A stretch of DNA of 48,186 bases from an uncultured Ruminococcus sp. (GTDB taxonomy: Bacteria > Bacillota > Clostridia > Oscillospirales > Ruminococcaceae): assembly GCA_949291125.1 (NCBI GenBank), contig CASEUJ010000014.1, positions 1-48,186 on the forward strand, given 5' to 3'. Each line of letters begins with the position of its first letter. Position 1 is the first letter of the stretch. The notes under the pieces were generated by a model, which was not told the DNA's origin, did no database searches, and saw nothing but the letters and a program-made list of their open reading frames with translations. The translations under genes were made by a program, and so were the position numbers. Positions 34,565-43,593 of the stretch are shown one piece after another.

Positions 34565-36910
34565 TTAACTATTTTCCTTCAAATAAAGATTGCACTTTTG
34601 TTGAAGCAAATTAGCCGTTTCTTCTGCAGTTTGGTTGCCGTCATAGAAGTCTTGTAAAGTTTCATCCACCATGCTCATCAATGCATCGTCTAATATCTGT
34701 ATCCGATCGACAGAATACAAAACCTCCTTGAAAGCATCCAGTTCCTCATCCGTCGGCATCTGAAGCTTCAGATCCACGCCGTTGTAGTTATAGCCGCCTT
34801 CTACAACCTGTTCCATTTTTTTTGCATCTTCTGCAAGATAAGCGTCCAGATCTTCGGTCAACACTGGGAAGCTATAGACGGTCTCCAAATCGATTTCCAT
34901 GGTCGAACGGATAAAATCCCATGCCACATCCGGCACTTCACAAGAAGTAGTGATCGCAATCGCCGCACCGTTCAAAGACATCTGAAAGCTGCTCTTGTCG
35001 CTGACCTTCGGACAACCGATCATTGTCACCGGTTCATCTCCGAACAGCGCCTTGCTTGTTGCATAATCCTGGAAGCCCCAGAAGTTCGTGTTTTGCAACA
35101 AGATCTCGCCATTCTGATAGCGCATGGTCTGTTCCATGGAATACGCTTCCCATTCGCTGTCAGTCATGTTGTCATAGTCCGGCTCGTTGGATGTGACCTG
35201 CTTCGAAAGCTCGAGAAGGCCGACAAAACCTGGATCGTCAAAATGACAAACACCATTAAAGAAATCCACAAACTCCGAACCATAAATTATATTTCTCAAA
35301 AATGTTTCCTGAGACTGATATTCCATGATCTCGATTCCCTGATCCACACAGGACTGGCAGACATCCACATATTCCTGCAAGGTCCAGCTGTCCTTGTGGC
35401 CGGTCAGGTTGTCGTTTGCCATCATACCAGAAATGCTGAAAGTCGGTGCTAGCCAATAGAGTGCCCCATCCACTTCGTTTGCCGCCAGGAAATTGGGTAA
35501 AAATGCATCCTTGGTATAGGTGTCATCTTTCTCCATGTAGTCATAGAGATCGACAAAAAGACCTTTTTCCGCATAGCTCTGTGCATTAAACGAATTGACA
35601 TCCACAAGATCGGGGATATTCCCGGCGGCAATGTCCTCATGGAATACGGTCATCCCCTTGTTCCATTCGGACTCGTCCTCACCTTCATAATTGTTATATT
35701 CATCATAGGTTTTAACTTCGATGCGATACTGATCCTGAGCATTGTTAAAGGCCGCCACCTTTTCCGAGAGCTGATCGTCGAGATAATATGTCGCAAGAGT
35801 CAGTGTCTCTGCGCCACCAGCGTTCTCATTGATCGAAAGTTTTGCCAGATAGGTGTTATAAGAGGAATCGTTGAGCATGGCGATAAATTCACCGCTTGCA
35901 AGTGCGACTCCGCCGGAAAATTTAGAGCTTGTCAGATTCGAATCCATAAAGTTCAGCGTTTCGGTCAGCTTCCCATCCTCCGGCGAAACAGCATAGATCG
36001 CGCGGTCATTGTAGATATAAAATGGCACATCTGGATTCATGCTAGACACAAAACCATAAACAGAGAGATTATCGGTATCCAGTTCCAGATTTTCAAATTT
36101 CTGACTCTCCGGATTCCATTTCATTACCTGATTCCAAGCATCCTCTGCACTTGCCATGACATAGATACTGCCGTCTGCGGAACGGACCGTAGCATCGATC
36201 GAATAAAGATCCTCCAGACCCGACACTTCGGTCACATTGCCGCTGGAATCAAAGCGTTGTAACAAAACAGATTGTTCATCCGTCTCTTCATCATATTTTG
36301 TGAAAAAGCCAATCAAATTCCCATCTGCGTCTGCCTGGATCGTGCCATATCCGGGATCTGAAAGATCCGTTTTCCATTTCAGCGTGCCATCTGCTTCAAA
36401 CACCTGAAGCGAATAAATCTGTTCGTAATTCTCGTAATAGCTATCCCAGTCAAAATCCTCATTGTCCGGCTCATATGCCATATCTGGATTAGAGCCACCT
36501 GAAACGACCACAGCAAACGTATCGCCGGAGATTGCTGTAAAACTGATAATATCCGTCTGATCACTGCCTTCTAAGAGGTTGTCACAGGAAAACAGCTCGG
36601 TTTCATTGCCATCAAAATCACAGCTATACACAGCTTTTTTCGCTTCATTGGAATCGTCATTGTACGTCGTCTTGGCATAATAGAGCATGTCATCAATTCC
36701 GCTAATGCCGGTATAATAGGAGTTGCCAGCGCTGGTGAGCGCCACGCTCTTATATGCACAGGTTTCCGCCTTTGCAACAGACGTACTTTCTTCCGAGCTG
36801 CCGCTCGAATTGGTTTTACTGCTTTCGTCGTTGCTGCCGCAGGCACACGTACCGGCAAGCATTGCTGACGCCAACAGCATCGCTGCAAATTTCATTGATT
36901 TCTGGGTCAT
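34565..36910 (-). CDS. Lipoprotein: propeller-like domain fused to ABC solute-binding domain
   Basis: 781 residues, about twice a normal sugar-binding protein. Signal with a lipobox-like LAGTCAC (Cys22 or Cys24), then a Ser/Glu linker. Residues about 50-370 consist of repeated four-strand units with phrases such as FEADGTLKWKT, ADADGNLIGFF, RSADGSIYVM and YNDRAIYAVSPEDGKL, a beta-propeller pattern. From about 375 an extracellular solute-binding domain family 1 pattern follows (VAAFNNAQDQYRIEVKTY, AGNIPDLVDV, a late CEVPDVAWDFIRSTM). The start overlaps the upstream gene by 4 bases (ATGA), with GGGAG before it. It is the last gene of a five-gene operon whose first two genes are the matching permeases. 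Confidence 0.85.
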   Translation of the reverse strand: MTQKSMKFAAMLLASAMLAGTCACGSNDESSKTNSSGSSEESTSVAKAETCAYKSVALTSAGNSYYTGISGIDDMLYYAKTTYNDDSNEAKKAVYSCDFDGNETELFSCDNLLEGSDQTDIISFTAISGDTFAVVVSGGSNPDMAYEPDNEDFDWDSYYENYEQIYSLQVFEADGTLKWKTDLSDPGYGTIQADADGNLIGFFTKYDEETDEQSVLLQRFDSSGNVTEVSGLEDLYSIDATVRSADGSIYVMASAEDAWNQVMKWNPESQKFENLELDTDNLSVYGFVSSMNPDVPFYIYNDRAIYAVSPEDGKLTETLNFMDSNLTSSKFSGGVALASGEFIAMLNDSSYNTYLAKLSINENAGGAETLTLATYYLDDQLSEKVAAFNNAQDQYRIEVKTYDEYNNYEGEDESEWNKGMTVFHEDIAAGNIPDLVDVNSFNAQSYAEKGLFVDLYDYMEKDDTYTKDAFLPNFLAANEVDGALYWLAPTFSISGMMANDNLTGHKDSWTLQEYVDVCQSCVDQGIEIMEYQSQETFLRNIIYGSEFVDFFNGVCHFDDPGFVGLLELSKQVTSNEPDYDNMTDSEWEAYSMEQTMRYQNGEILLQNTNFWGFQDYATSKALFGDEPVTMIGCPKVSDKSSFQMSLNGAAIAITTSCEVPDVAWDFIRSTMEIDLETVYSFPVLTEDLDAYLAEDAKKMEQVVEGGYNYNGVDLKLQMPTDEELDAFKEVLYSVDRIQILDDALMSMVDETLQDFYDGNQTAEETANLLQQKCNLYLKENS

Positions 36911-38031
36911 AATTCTCCCGTCCTTTCTGTTTTGGAAATAGGGGTTTGGGGCGTATGCGTTGTTTTTATGCCACGCCGCATGCGGCGCAGAATGCGTCTG
37001 ATGGTTTTTCTCCAGTTTTTTCGATAGACAATGACGGTGTACACGATTGCGATCAGCATCAGCAAAATTCCGAACGCTGCCACAAGGGTCAACATGGCAA
37101 TCCGATGGAGCACCAAAAGCGCTGCATTTTCGCCATCGGGATAGGGGATCGCACTGCGACGCACGAGATACTCATCATGATGAGTCAAATAGTGCCATAC
37201 CTGCGAAAGAGAAAACCGATCGGTGTTCTGTACAAGAAGATATCGATCATCCGACAGAGTGTTTTCCGTCTCTCCGCCGTCTGTCGGATCATCTGTCGCA
37301 GACATCCTCCCGGCGACATTCTCCACTGCTGTTTCCATCAGCTGCATGCCGTACCCATCTACCAATTCCGGCAGGACCGCTTCGTATGCCGTAATTGCTG
37401 GCGCCGGTGTCTGTCCGGTGGCATAATCGCAGTAGAGCATAAAGATCTCTGGGGACTGTTCCCCCTGTACCTTTCGTGTTGCAAAGTCGTCCGGCATCTT
37501 CACCACACCAGCCACCTCACAGAGCATCTGCGACATTGTCAGCGTCTTCCCTGCGATATTCACAGAGCCATAAAGTTGCCATGCGGCTTCTTCATTCAGC
37601 ACCACTCGCCGAGTGGAACGATCTGCCGCCGAAAGACGATTGCCGGAAAGCAAAGGCAGCTGATGCATGCGGAAATACGATTCACTGACCAGCGTCAGGT
37701 CGATCTGTTTTTTGCCAGGTTTTTCGGCTAGGACTGTCACTGTTCCGCCGTCGCAGGAATAGACGTCATACCACGCCGCCACTTCCGAAGACCCCAATTC
37801 TTCTTCCAGTGTGCCGTTGATCGCATCGCGTATAGATCCGATGCCCTCCGGCGTAACGGCGAGATCTTGTGACAGATAACAGCTTATCTGTAAATAATCC
37901 TCTCCCCAACGCTGCGCCGCATCCTGATCCTGTAAAATACCCCGGCACCAACTGCTTCCCGCTACACCGATCCCAAAAAGCAACACGCCGACAACGCCGG
38001 AGATCAGCGGATACATCCATTTTCGTTTCAT
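36907..38031 (-). CDS. MacB-periplasmic-core-like membrane protein without ATPase
   Basis: 374 residues from the ATG at 38031 (GGAG 8 bases upstream; an in-frame GTG at 38040 overlaps the previous stop). One helix at about 7-27, an extracellular domain of some 280 residues, one helix at about 308-332 and a basic tail rich in Arg. The middle has VVLNEEAAWQLYGSVNIAGKTL followed by EVAGVVKMPDD, the pattern of the MacB periplasmic core domain. True MacB permeases have four helices and an ATPase; here only the first helix and one C-terminal helix remain. Next to a HlyD/MacA-like adaptor, it may be a reduced MacB partner. Confidence 0.7.
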   Translation of the reverse strand: MKRKWMYPLISGVVGVLLFGIGVAGSSWCRGILQDQDAAQRWGEDYLQISCYLSQDLAVTPEGIGSIRDAINGTLEEELGSSEVAAWYDVYSCDGGTVTVLAEKPGKKQIDLTLVSESYFRMHQLPLLSGNRLSAADRSTRRVVLNEEAAWQLYGSVNIAGKTLTMSQMLCEVAGVVKMPDDFATRKVQGEQSPEIFMLYCDYATGQTPAPAITAYEAVLPELVDGYGMQLMETAVENVAGRMSATDDPTDGGETENTLSDDRYLLVQNTDRFSLSQVWHYLTHHDEYLVRRSAIPYPDGENAALLVLHRIAMLTLVAAFGILLMLIAIVYTVIVYRKNWRKTIRRILRRMRRGIKTTHTPQTPISKTERTGEL

Positions 38032-38036
38032 GAGTC

Positions 38037-39725
38037 TCACTCCGATGTTTCTTTCATGCGCACCATGTCACCATCTTCCAAAGCCTTTGTGCTGATACAG
38101 ATGACATAGGTATCCATATCGATATTGCCGTTGATTGCAGCGTTCGTTCCGTCGTCTGCAAGCACTTCGACATCAATGCGCTTTGCATAATAGCGATTCC
38201 CAAGGGGTGTACTTTTGGTCTGCACTGCAAGCACAAATGTGCCGTTGTTATCCTCGCCCAGTGCACTGGAAGGCACGGTATAATCGTAATTCTGGCTGTT
38301 TTCGTCCAGTTTCACTGCAAGCGACTGACCCACCGTTACATCACCAGTTACCGTAAAATACAGTGTCTTTTCGTCCATCTGTCCAGATTCTGAGTTTGCA
38401 GCATTCCGAATGCTTTTCAACGTTGCCGTTGCATCGGCATTGATGACAGATGCCTGTGCACCCGGACGTACTTTTCGTGCCTTTTCTGCGCTGACATTAA
38501 AGTGTACGGTATAGCCACCGTCTGCCTGTACGATCTCTGCGATCGGATCGGACTGCATTACCGTATCGCCAGATGACACCGAAATGGCCGCCACAATGCC
38601 GGCGCTTTCCGCATAGACAGAAACCGTTCCGTCCTCGTTATACACCATATTGTCTGCACCGATCTCTAGAAGCACCAGAGACAAAATTGTTTGATCCCGC
38701 GTGATCGCAGTCGTTGCATCTTCCAACGCATCCGTAAGCGCTTGATCCGCACGTTCTTTGGCATTGTTCGCAGATTCCAGGCGATTCTCCGCAGATGACA
38801 CAGCCGCTTCTTGACTTTGAATCTTGCTAAGTTCCGCAACGGCATCCTCATGTGCATCGACGCTGTCTTCATACGCCGCATATGCCGCATCGGATGCTTC
38901 TTCTAACATTTTGGCTTCTTCACTGCCGCTGCTTACGGCATCTTGGTATGCATAAAATGCCGTCAGATAGTCTTCATACGCCTGATCCATTGCCTTTTTT
39001 GCATCATCGATCAGTTCCTGCTGGCTGTCTGAGCTTCCGGTGAGCTTTCCCTGTGCATCCGATAATGCTTCATTCGCCTGCTCCACGGCAGAATCGGCAC
39101 TTTTTTGCCCTTGTACCGCTTGTGCAATCCCACTTTGATATGCCTGTGGGAGCTTTTCATACGATTCTGCCGATACATACGTGAGAGAATTTGTCAGCGT
39201 ATTCTGTTCGGTACGGATCGCCGCACCCTTTGCAGAAACGGTATCGCCTTCGGAGATATGATATGTTTTATAAATCTGCGACAAAAGGGCGCTCTTGCGT
39301 GTATCAAGCGACTTTACCGCATCGTCATAGTCCTGTCCTTCATCAAGATAAAATCGGAGTGCGGTATAATAGGCATCGTCATAGCCGCCCTCTCCTCCAT
39401 CTGCATCGTCGCCAGCCATGTCTGGTGTAATGGTGCAGATGAGATCACCGATTTCAAGAACATCACCGCTTTCCACCGCAAGCTTTTTAATCTGACCGGA
39501 AACAGATGCCGTCACAGAGGATGCCTGATTTGCCTCCACTGTCCCAGAACCGCTAATGCGTTCAGTAATCGTTTCCGGGATTACATACTGTGCAGTGATC
39601 TCCGGCAAAGACGCATTCATGATCGTATTGGAAAAAAACGTCAATGCCAATGCCACTACCAAAAAGACAATCGCCACATTGCGGATGCGTTTTTTCTTTA
39701 AGTTCCCCTTTGGTTGTTTCATCAT
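38037..39725 (-). CDS. HlyD/MacA-like adaptor protein
   Basis: 562 residues. One N-terminal membrane helix (about 15-33), then a lipoyl half (SGSGTVEANQASSVTASVSGQIKKLAVESGDVLEIGD, about 58-93, in pieces), an unusually long alpha-helical hairpin (about 110-345, Ala/Glu/Gln-rich coiled coil), the second lipoyl half (about 365-400, ESAGIVAAISVSSGDTV) and beta-barrel/membrane-proximal domains to the end. This is the membrane-fusion-protein order; in monoderms such proteins pair with MacB-like ABC exporters. GGAG precedes the first ATG, which overlaps the permease stop (ATGA). No exporter ATPase is encoded nearby. Confidence 0.87.
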   Translation of the reverse strand: MMKQPKGNLKKKRIRNVAIVFLVVALALTFFSNTIMNASLPEITAQYVIPETITERISGSGTVEANQASSVTASVSGQIKKLAVESGDVLEIGDLICTITPDMAGDDADGGEGGYDDAYYTALRFYLDEGQDYDDAVKSLDTRKSALLSQIYKTYHISEGDTVSAKGAAIRTEQNTLTNSLTYVSAESYEKLPQAYQSGIAQAVQGQKSADSAVEQANEALSDAQGKLTGSSDSQQELIDDAKKAMDQAYEDYLTAFYAYQDAVSSGSEEAKMLEEASDAAYAAYEDSVDAHEDAVAELSKIQSQEAAVSSAENRLESANNAKERADQALTDALEDATTAITRDQTILSLVLLEIGADNMVYNEDGTVSVYAESAGIVAAISVSSGDTVMQSDPIAEIVQADGGYTVHFNVSAEKARKVRPGAQASVINADATATLKSIRNAANSESGQMDEKTLYFTVTGDVTVGQSLAVKLDENSQNYDYTVPSSALGEDNNGTFVLAVQTKSTPLGNRYYAKRIDVEVLADDGTNAAINGNIDMDTYVICISTKALEDGDMVRMKETSE

Positions 39726-40639
39726 TCTTTCACTCCTGCATAAGCCATTCCCTGTACTAAATCTTCTTCACCATATAAAAAGAGTAGCAGTGATGGGATC
39801 ATATAAAGCACTGCCGCCGCAAACGCCACACCCAAGTCACCGCTGCTGATCTGAGAGAGGAATACAGAGAGAGGTTGTTTCTGTGCATCGTCGAGCATCA
39901 AAAGCGGCTGTTCCACCATATTCCAGCAGTCAATAAATACCAGAAGCAATACAGACACAATCACATTCCGGCAAAGCGGCACAGCGATATACCGAAAGAT
40001 CTGGAATTCGCCGGCACCATCTAACCGCGCCGCCTCTAAATAAGTTTTCGGGATACGCTTCATAATTTTCGTAAAGAGATAAACCGGAAACGTGGAGAAG
40101 ATGCCAGGGAGAATAATTGCCCAGCGTGTCCCCACAATCCCAAGCGCATCACTCACCACAAAGTTCGGCACAAGCGTTACCTGATAGGGCATCAGCATCA
40201 AGATCAGGTACGCTAGAAAAATGATCTGTTTGACGCGCCCCCGATATCGTGCAAAGCCATAGGATGCGAACAACGCCACAACAAGCTGAAACACCGTAAT
40301 GGGCAGCGCTAGGATTACCGAATTCCACATCTTCAAAAGATATTCTGAGCTTGTGATCAGGGTGCTGACATATTGCTGGATTGTCACTCGATCCGGGATC
40401 AGCTTTATGGCAACCGAAGGCGCAGTATAAATTGTCTCGCTTTTTAAGTTCAACATTGCGCCATAATTATAAAAGATCTCTGTTTCTGTCATAAACGAAT
40501 CACAAACTGTCAGCACAAGTGGCATCAGAAACAACACCGCCACACCGCCAATTAGGATCATCCAAACAAAGTCGATTGGCTTTGTCCGAAACTGATGACG
40601 ATGTCTGCGCTTGCTGCGCGTTTGTAGATGTTGCAGCAT
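39722..40639 (-). CDS. Sugar-type ABC transporter permease (MalG-like)
   Basis: 305 residues, six membrane helices. The EAA loop YLEAARLDGAGEFQIFRYIAVPL (in parts) marks a binding-protein-dependent permease, and the C-terminus ends DLVQGMAYAGVKE, as in MalG-type proteins. The ATG at 40639 is preferred (GAGGTG 10 bases upstream); one at 40648 is possible. It forms a pair with the next permease. No ATPase gene is in the operon, so a shared MsmX-type ATPase elsewhere is likely. Confidence 0.9.
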   Translation of the reverse strand: MLQHLQTRSKRRHRHQFRTKPIDFVWMILIGGVAVLFLMPLVLTVCDSFMTETEIFYNYGAMLNLKSETIYTAPSVAIKLIPDRVTIQQYVSTLITSSEYLLKMWNSVILALPITVFQLVVALFASYGFARYRGRVKQIIFLAYLILMLMPYQVTLVPNFVVSDALGIVGTRWAIILPGIFSTFPVYLFTKIMKRIPKTYLEAARLDGAGEFQIFRYIAVPLCRNVIVSVLLLVFIDCWNMVEQPLLMLDDAQKQPLSVFLSQISSGDLGVAFAAAVLYMIPSLLLFLYGEEDLVQGMAYAGVKE

Positions 40640-40664
40640 AATTTCCATCACCTCTTTCGTCCCT

Positions 40665-41555
40665 TTAATCTTCCAGATCCTTGCCAAACTTTCGCTCGAT
40701 AGCAAACAGCACTGCCACCAGTACCAAAAGCACCGCCGCCATCAACATCGCCGCTGAAGAAAGCTTTTGATAATTTGCGCTCTGGAAGGTGTTGTTCATA
40801 AAGTGTTGAAGCATGTAAAGCGCCTCGCACGGATAATCACCCGTCAACAAATAGATCTCCCGGAACACCTTGAAAGAACAAATAATATCATAGAGCAACA
40901 CAAAGAAAAACGTCGGAAACAGATACCGGAACTTGATGTGCCAGAACTGCCACCAGCGTCCCGCACCCTCTTGTCTTGCAATTTCGGAATAATCTGCCGG
41001 AATACCCGCAAGCCCCGCCATGAAGAGCACCATGTTATACCCCATCGTCTTCCAGATAAAAATCAAAACAACAACAACCATCCCATAACCAGAATTGAGC
41101 CAGCGAATGGTCTCGCCGCCATATTCGGTGAGGAATGAATTGATATAGCCATTGTCGTGAAAGAGCGCCTGCCACACCACGACCACCGAAGCCGCCGGCA
41201 CCATCATGGGCGTTAAAAAAAACGAACGGATCATACTCTTCCCCGGAATGGCACGTTCCAGCACCAGCGCCAACAGCACAGCAAAAATAATGGAAAGTGG
41301 AATCGCCGTCAGAGAAAAAATCAGTGTATTCTTCACTGCCAGCAAGAACGCCTCATTTTTACAAAGTTCAAAAATATTATCCAGTCCTACAAAATTTTTC
41401 TGGATGACATTGTCGATACAGCTGTAATAGATCACCACGCCAAACGGCAGCACAAAAAAGATCAAAACACCGATCAGACTCGGCAAGATCCACTGCCAGC
41501 CGCTTTTCCCGGACATTCTCGCACCCCAGCGCTTTCTGAATGAATAGAACTGCAT
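40665..41555 (-). CDS. Sugar-type ABC transporter permease (MalF-like)
   Basis: 296 residues, six helices. EAA loop EIARQEGAGRWWQFWHIKF (about 207-225) and the N-terminal LPSLIGVLIFFVLPFGVVIYYS are typical of the first permease of carbohydrate ABC importers. The ATG at 41555 follows GGAGGTATGG. It is the first gene of the operon behind a consensus promoter and is followed 25 bases later by the second permease. Substrate unknown. Confidence 0.9.
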   Translation of the reverse strand: MQFYSFRKRWGARMSGKSGWQWILPSLIGVLIFFVLPFGVVIYYSCIDNVIQKNFVGLDNIFELCKNEAFLLAVKNTLIFSLTAIPLSIIFAVLLALVLERAIPGKSMIRSFFLTPMMVPAASVVVVWQALFHDNGYINSFLTEYGGETIRWLNSGYGMVVVVLIFIWKTMGYNMVLFMAGLAGIPADYSEIARQEGAGRWWQFWHIKFRYLFPTFFFVLLYDIICSFKVFREIYLLTGDYPCEALYMLQHFMNNTFQSANYQKLSSAAMLMAAVLLVLVAVLFAIERKFGKDLED

Positions 41556-41597
41556 CTTCCCATACCTCCTCTCCGTCCATGATATGCCATTGCATGA

Positions 41598-41649
41598 GTT
41601 GCATCCTATGTACAACGCATATTATACCATAGAGCATATCTCCTGTCAA
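41598..41649 (-). promoter_or_regulatory. Promoter and possible operator of the ABC/HlyD operon
   Basis: TTGACA (41649-41644), 17-bp spacer, TATAAT (41626-41621) on the minus strand. Around the start site and just downstream are nested ATGC/GCAT repeats (about 41584-41604), possibly an operator. Confidence 0.85.
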
Positions 41650-41870
41650 CCCTTTTTTTGCATTTTTCATACTCATACCAGTTCAACAAGATCATCTTAT
41701 AATAATAACAACTCACACCTCAAATTTGTGACATGCTATTCGAATTTTTCATCATCTTTGATGTATTGAACAAATTACGCATATTTTACTTGAACAATAT
41801 GCACAAAAAATTCCAGATTTAATATTTGTTTCCGTGACGCCAGCGATCTATACGGCGTCACCAGAACAGC
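41650..41870. other. Intergenic region with a perfect hairpin
   Basis: No gene seen. AT-rich except for GTGACGCC / GGCGTCAC (41834-41841 and 41854-41861), a perfect 8-bp inverted repeat without a T-run. It lies between the LCP terminator and the ABC operon promoter. Confidence 0.45.
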
Positions 41871-41915
41871 AAAAAAGCTCTGGATGAAAGCATTTTACCA
41901 TCATCCAGAGCTTTT
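41871..41915 (-). terminator. Terminator after the LCP gene
   Basis: AAAAGCTCTGGATGA / TCATCCAGAGCTTTT, a 15-bp perfect stem with TTTTTT on the minus strand, 38 bases after the stop. Confidence 0.9.
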
Positions 41916-41952
41916 CGCAGTATCTAAGCCACCTGTTTCCCATCATCGCGCA

Positions 41953-43548
41953 TTACTCTGCGTATACAGTTTCCGCCAACAGCTGTCTTGCCGCTTGGAA
42001 ATCCACTTGCAGCACTGATTCTCCGCCGATATCCGCGCCCTGATACATCGTATCATCCGGAATCCGCTGCTGCTGCATCTCATAAAAGAGCAGCTGCACC
42101 GGTGTTACAATCGCATAGCTATACAGCGACAGTACTGACATGTTTGTCGTCATATCTGGCAGAGCACGCATACAAAGCGCGGCAAGGCGAAATGGATTGC
42201 CCAGTGCCTTTTCCATCACCTTCTGCATGACAACACGCTGACGTTCTGTGCGTTCAAAGTCCGCATTCCCAACATAACGGATACGGCTGTAAGAAAGCGC
42301 TTGTTTGCCATTTAGCATCAGTGTACCACCGCCATCCAACAGGTCGTCCTCCCGGTTGTCACCCATGATCTCGTTGACCTCACTGATCAGAATCTCATTG
42401 ATCGCCTGCGCCTCTTCGTCAGAGATCTCAAGTTCCACGCCGCCGACCGCATCGATCGCATCGGCACACGCCGCAAAGGTGAACATCACATAGTCATCGA
42501 TGTGTACATCAAAATTATATTCGATCGTATCCATCAGTAGTTCCGCACCACCATAGGAATACGCCGCATTGAGCTTACCGCTTCCGTTGCCAGGGATCTC
42601 CACATAACTATCGCGCATAAAAGAGGTCATATAACAATCCCCTGTTTTCGAATTCATCGATACTAGGATCATGGAATCTGACCGTCCCCGATCTTCTTCA
42701 GGATCACGAGAATCCGTTCCAATCACCAGAACATTCTTGACATAGGATGCGTTCAGCGACCCGCTTGTCACGCTGCGGGCACCGGTTTCCACGCGATTCA
42801 TACTGAGGATGCCCACCAACGCCACTGCAGAATAAAGCAGGAACAGGGCGATAATCAACAGACAAATCGTGCGGATCAAGCGATAGATCAGCGAAGGTTT
42901 TCTAGGTCTTTTCTGCGTCTGACGCGAAGATGCGCGGCTCTCCGGCGCCGTCCGGCGTCGAGTGGACGCTTCATATCCCGTATCACGCTGTCTGGGCGCT
43001 TGCCCATATGACTGGGACTGACGCGGTGGTGATGTACGCTTTGGCGGCTGTTTCGAACGTTGATGCGATGCATCATTACGCGATCTGCGTGCTGATTCAG
43101 AAGAATATGCCGCCTGTCGGTTCGGTGTAGTATAGCGTTGTGACTGTCGGTTCGAAGCAGTGCGGCCGCTGCCGTTCGGATAACTGCTGTTTTGCCGATA
43201 ACTATTCTGGGGATAGCCGTTCCGGGGATAGCCACTCTGAGAATACCCGTTCTGGGGATATCCACTGTGAGGATAATCATTCCGTGGATAACTATTTTGT
43301 GGGTAATCATTCTGGAAATAACCATTTTGAGGATAACCATCCGGTTTTCCTTCTTGCGTATAGATATCCGTTTCCTGCTCTTCATACGGCGGTCGATACA
43401 CGGGCTGCTGTGAGGCACGCCTTCGGATCTGCTGTGCATTTAACTGTTGTGTATCATACTGATCTGTTTTTTTCCCATCTTTTGCCGCTTGAAAAAATAC
43501 AGTTTCTTCCGCATCTGTGTTTTCATGATATTTATCATATTTCGCCAT
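41953..43548 (-). CDS. LytR-CpsA-Psr (LCP) family protein with repeat-rich cytoplasmic tail
   Basis: 531 residues. One membrane helix at about 222-245; the LCP domain follows outside (about 268-430) with NVLVIGTDSRD, RSDSMILVSMN, TSFMRDSYVEIPG and the C-terminal SYSRIRYVGNADFERTERQR. LCP enzymes attach teichoic acids, capsule or other glycopolymers to peptidoglycan. The N-terminal 220 residues are predicted disordered and cytoplasmic: a pentapeptide repeat (YPQNx, residues about 71-120), then an Arg/Ser/Gln-rich segment. AAAGGAG precedes the ATG. It is the last gene of the rlmB operon and begins MAKY like the preceding protein. Confidence 0.92.
   Translation of the reverse strand: MAKYDKYHENTDAEETVFFQAAKDGKKTDQYDTQQLNAQQIRRRASQQPVYRPPYEEQETDIYTQEGKPDGYPQNGYFQNDYPQNSYPRNDYPHSGYPQNGYSQSGYPRNGYPQNSYRQNSSYPNGSGRTASNRQSQRYTTPNRQAAYSSESARRSRNDASHQRSKQPPKRTSPPRQSQSYGQAPRQRDTGYEASTRRRTAPESRASSRQTQKRPRKPSLIYRLIRTICLLIIALFLLYSAVALVGILSMNRVETGARSVTSGSLNASYVKNVLVIGTDSRDPEEDRGRSDSMILVSMNSKTGDCYMTSFMRDSYVEIPGNGSGKLNAAYSYGGAELLMDTIEYNFDVHIDDYVMFTFAACADAIDAVGGVELEISDEEAQAINEILISEVNEIMGDNREDDLLDGGGTLMLNGKQALSYSRIRYVGNADFERTERQRVVMQKVMEKALGNPFRLAALCMRALPDMTTNMSVLSLYSYAIVTPVQLLFYEMQQQRIPDDTMYQGADIGGESVLQVDFQAARQLLAETVYAE
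43189..43338 (-). repeat. 15-bp tandem repeat coding for YPQN pentapeptides
   Basis: About ten imperfect units of 15 bases in frame inside the LCP gene, coding NxYPQ-type pentapeptides. Units differ by substitutions, so the array is old but could still change length. Confidence 0.85.
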
Positions 43549-43593
43549 TGTAGGAAACTCCTTTCCGGCGTCAACTCTGTTCCTGTCATCCTG

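Noticed and set aside
43189-43338. CRISPR-like array
   Set aside because: Repeats are 15 bp, contiguous and in frame with a protein; there are no spacers.
42888-43439. 183-codon minus-strand frame inside the LCP gene
   Set aside because: Same strand, shifted frame; it is open only because of the 15-bp repeat and Arg-rich region.
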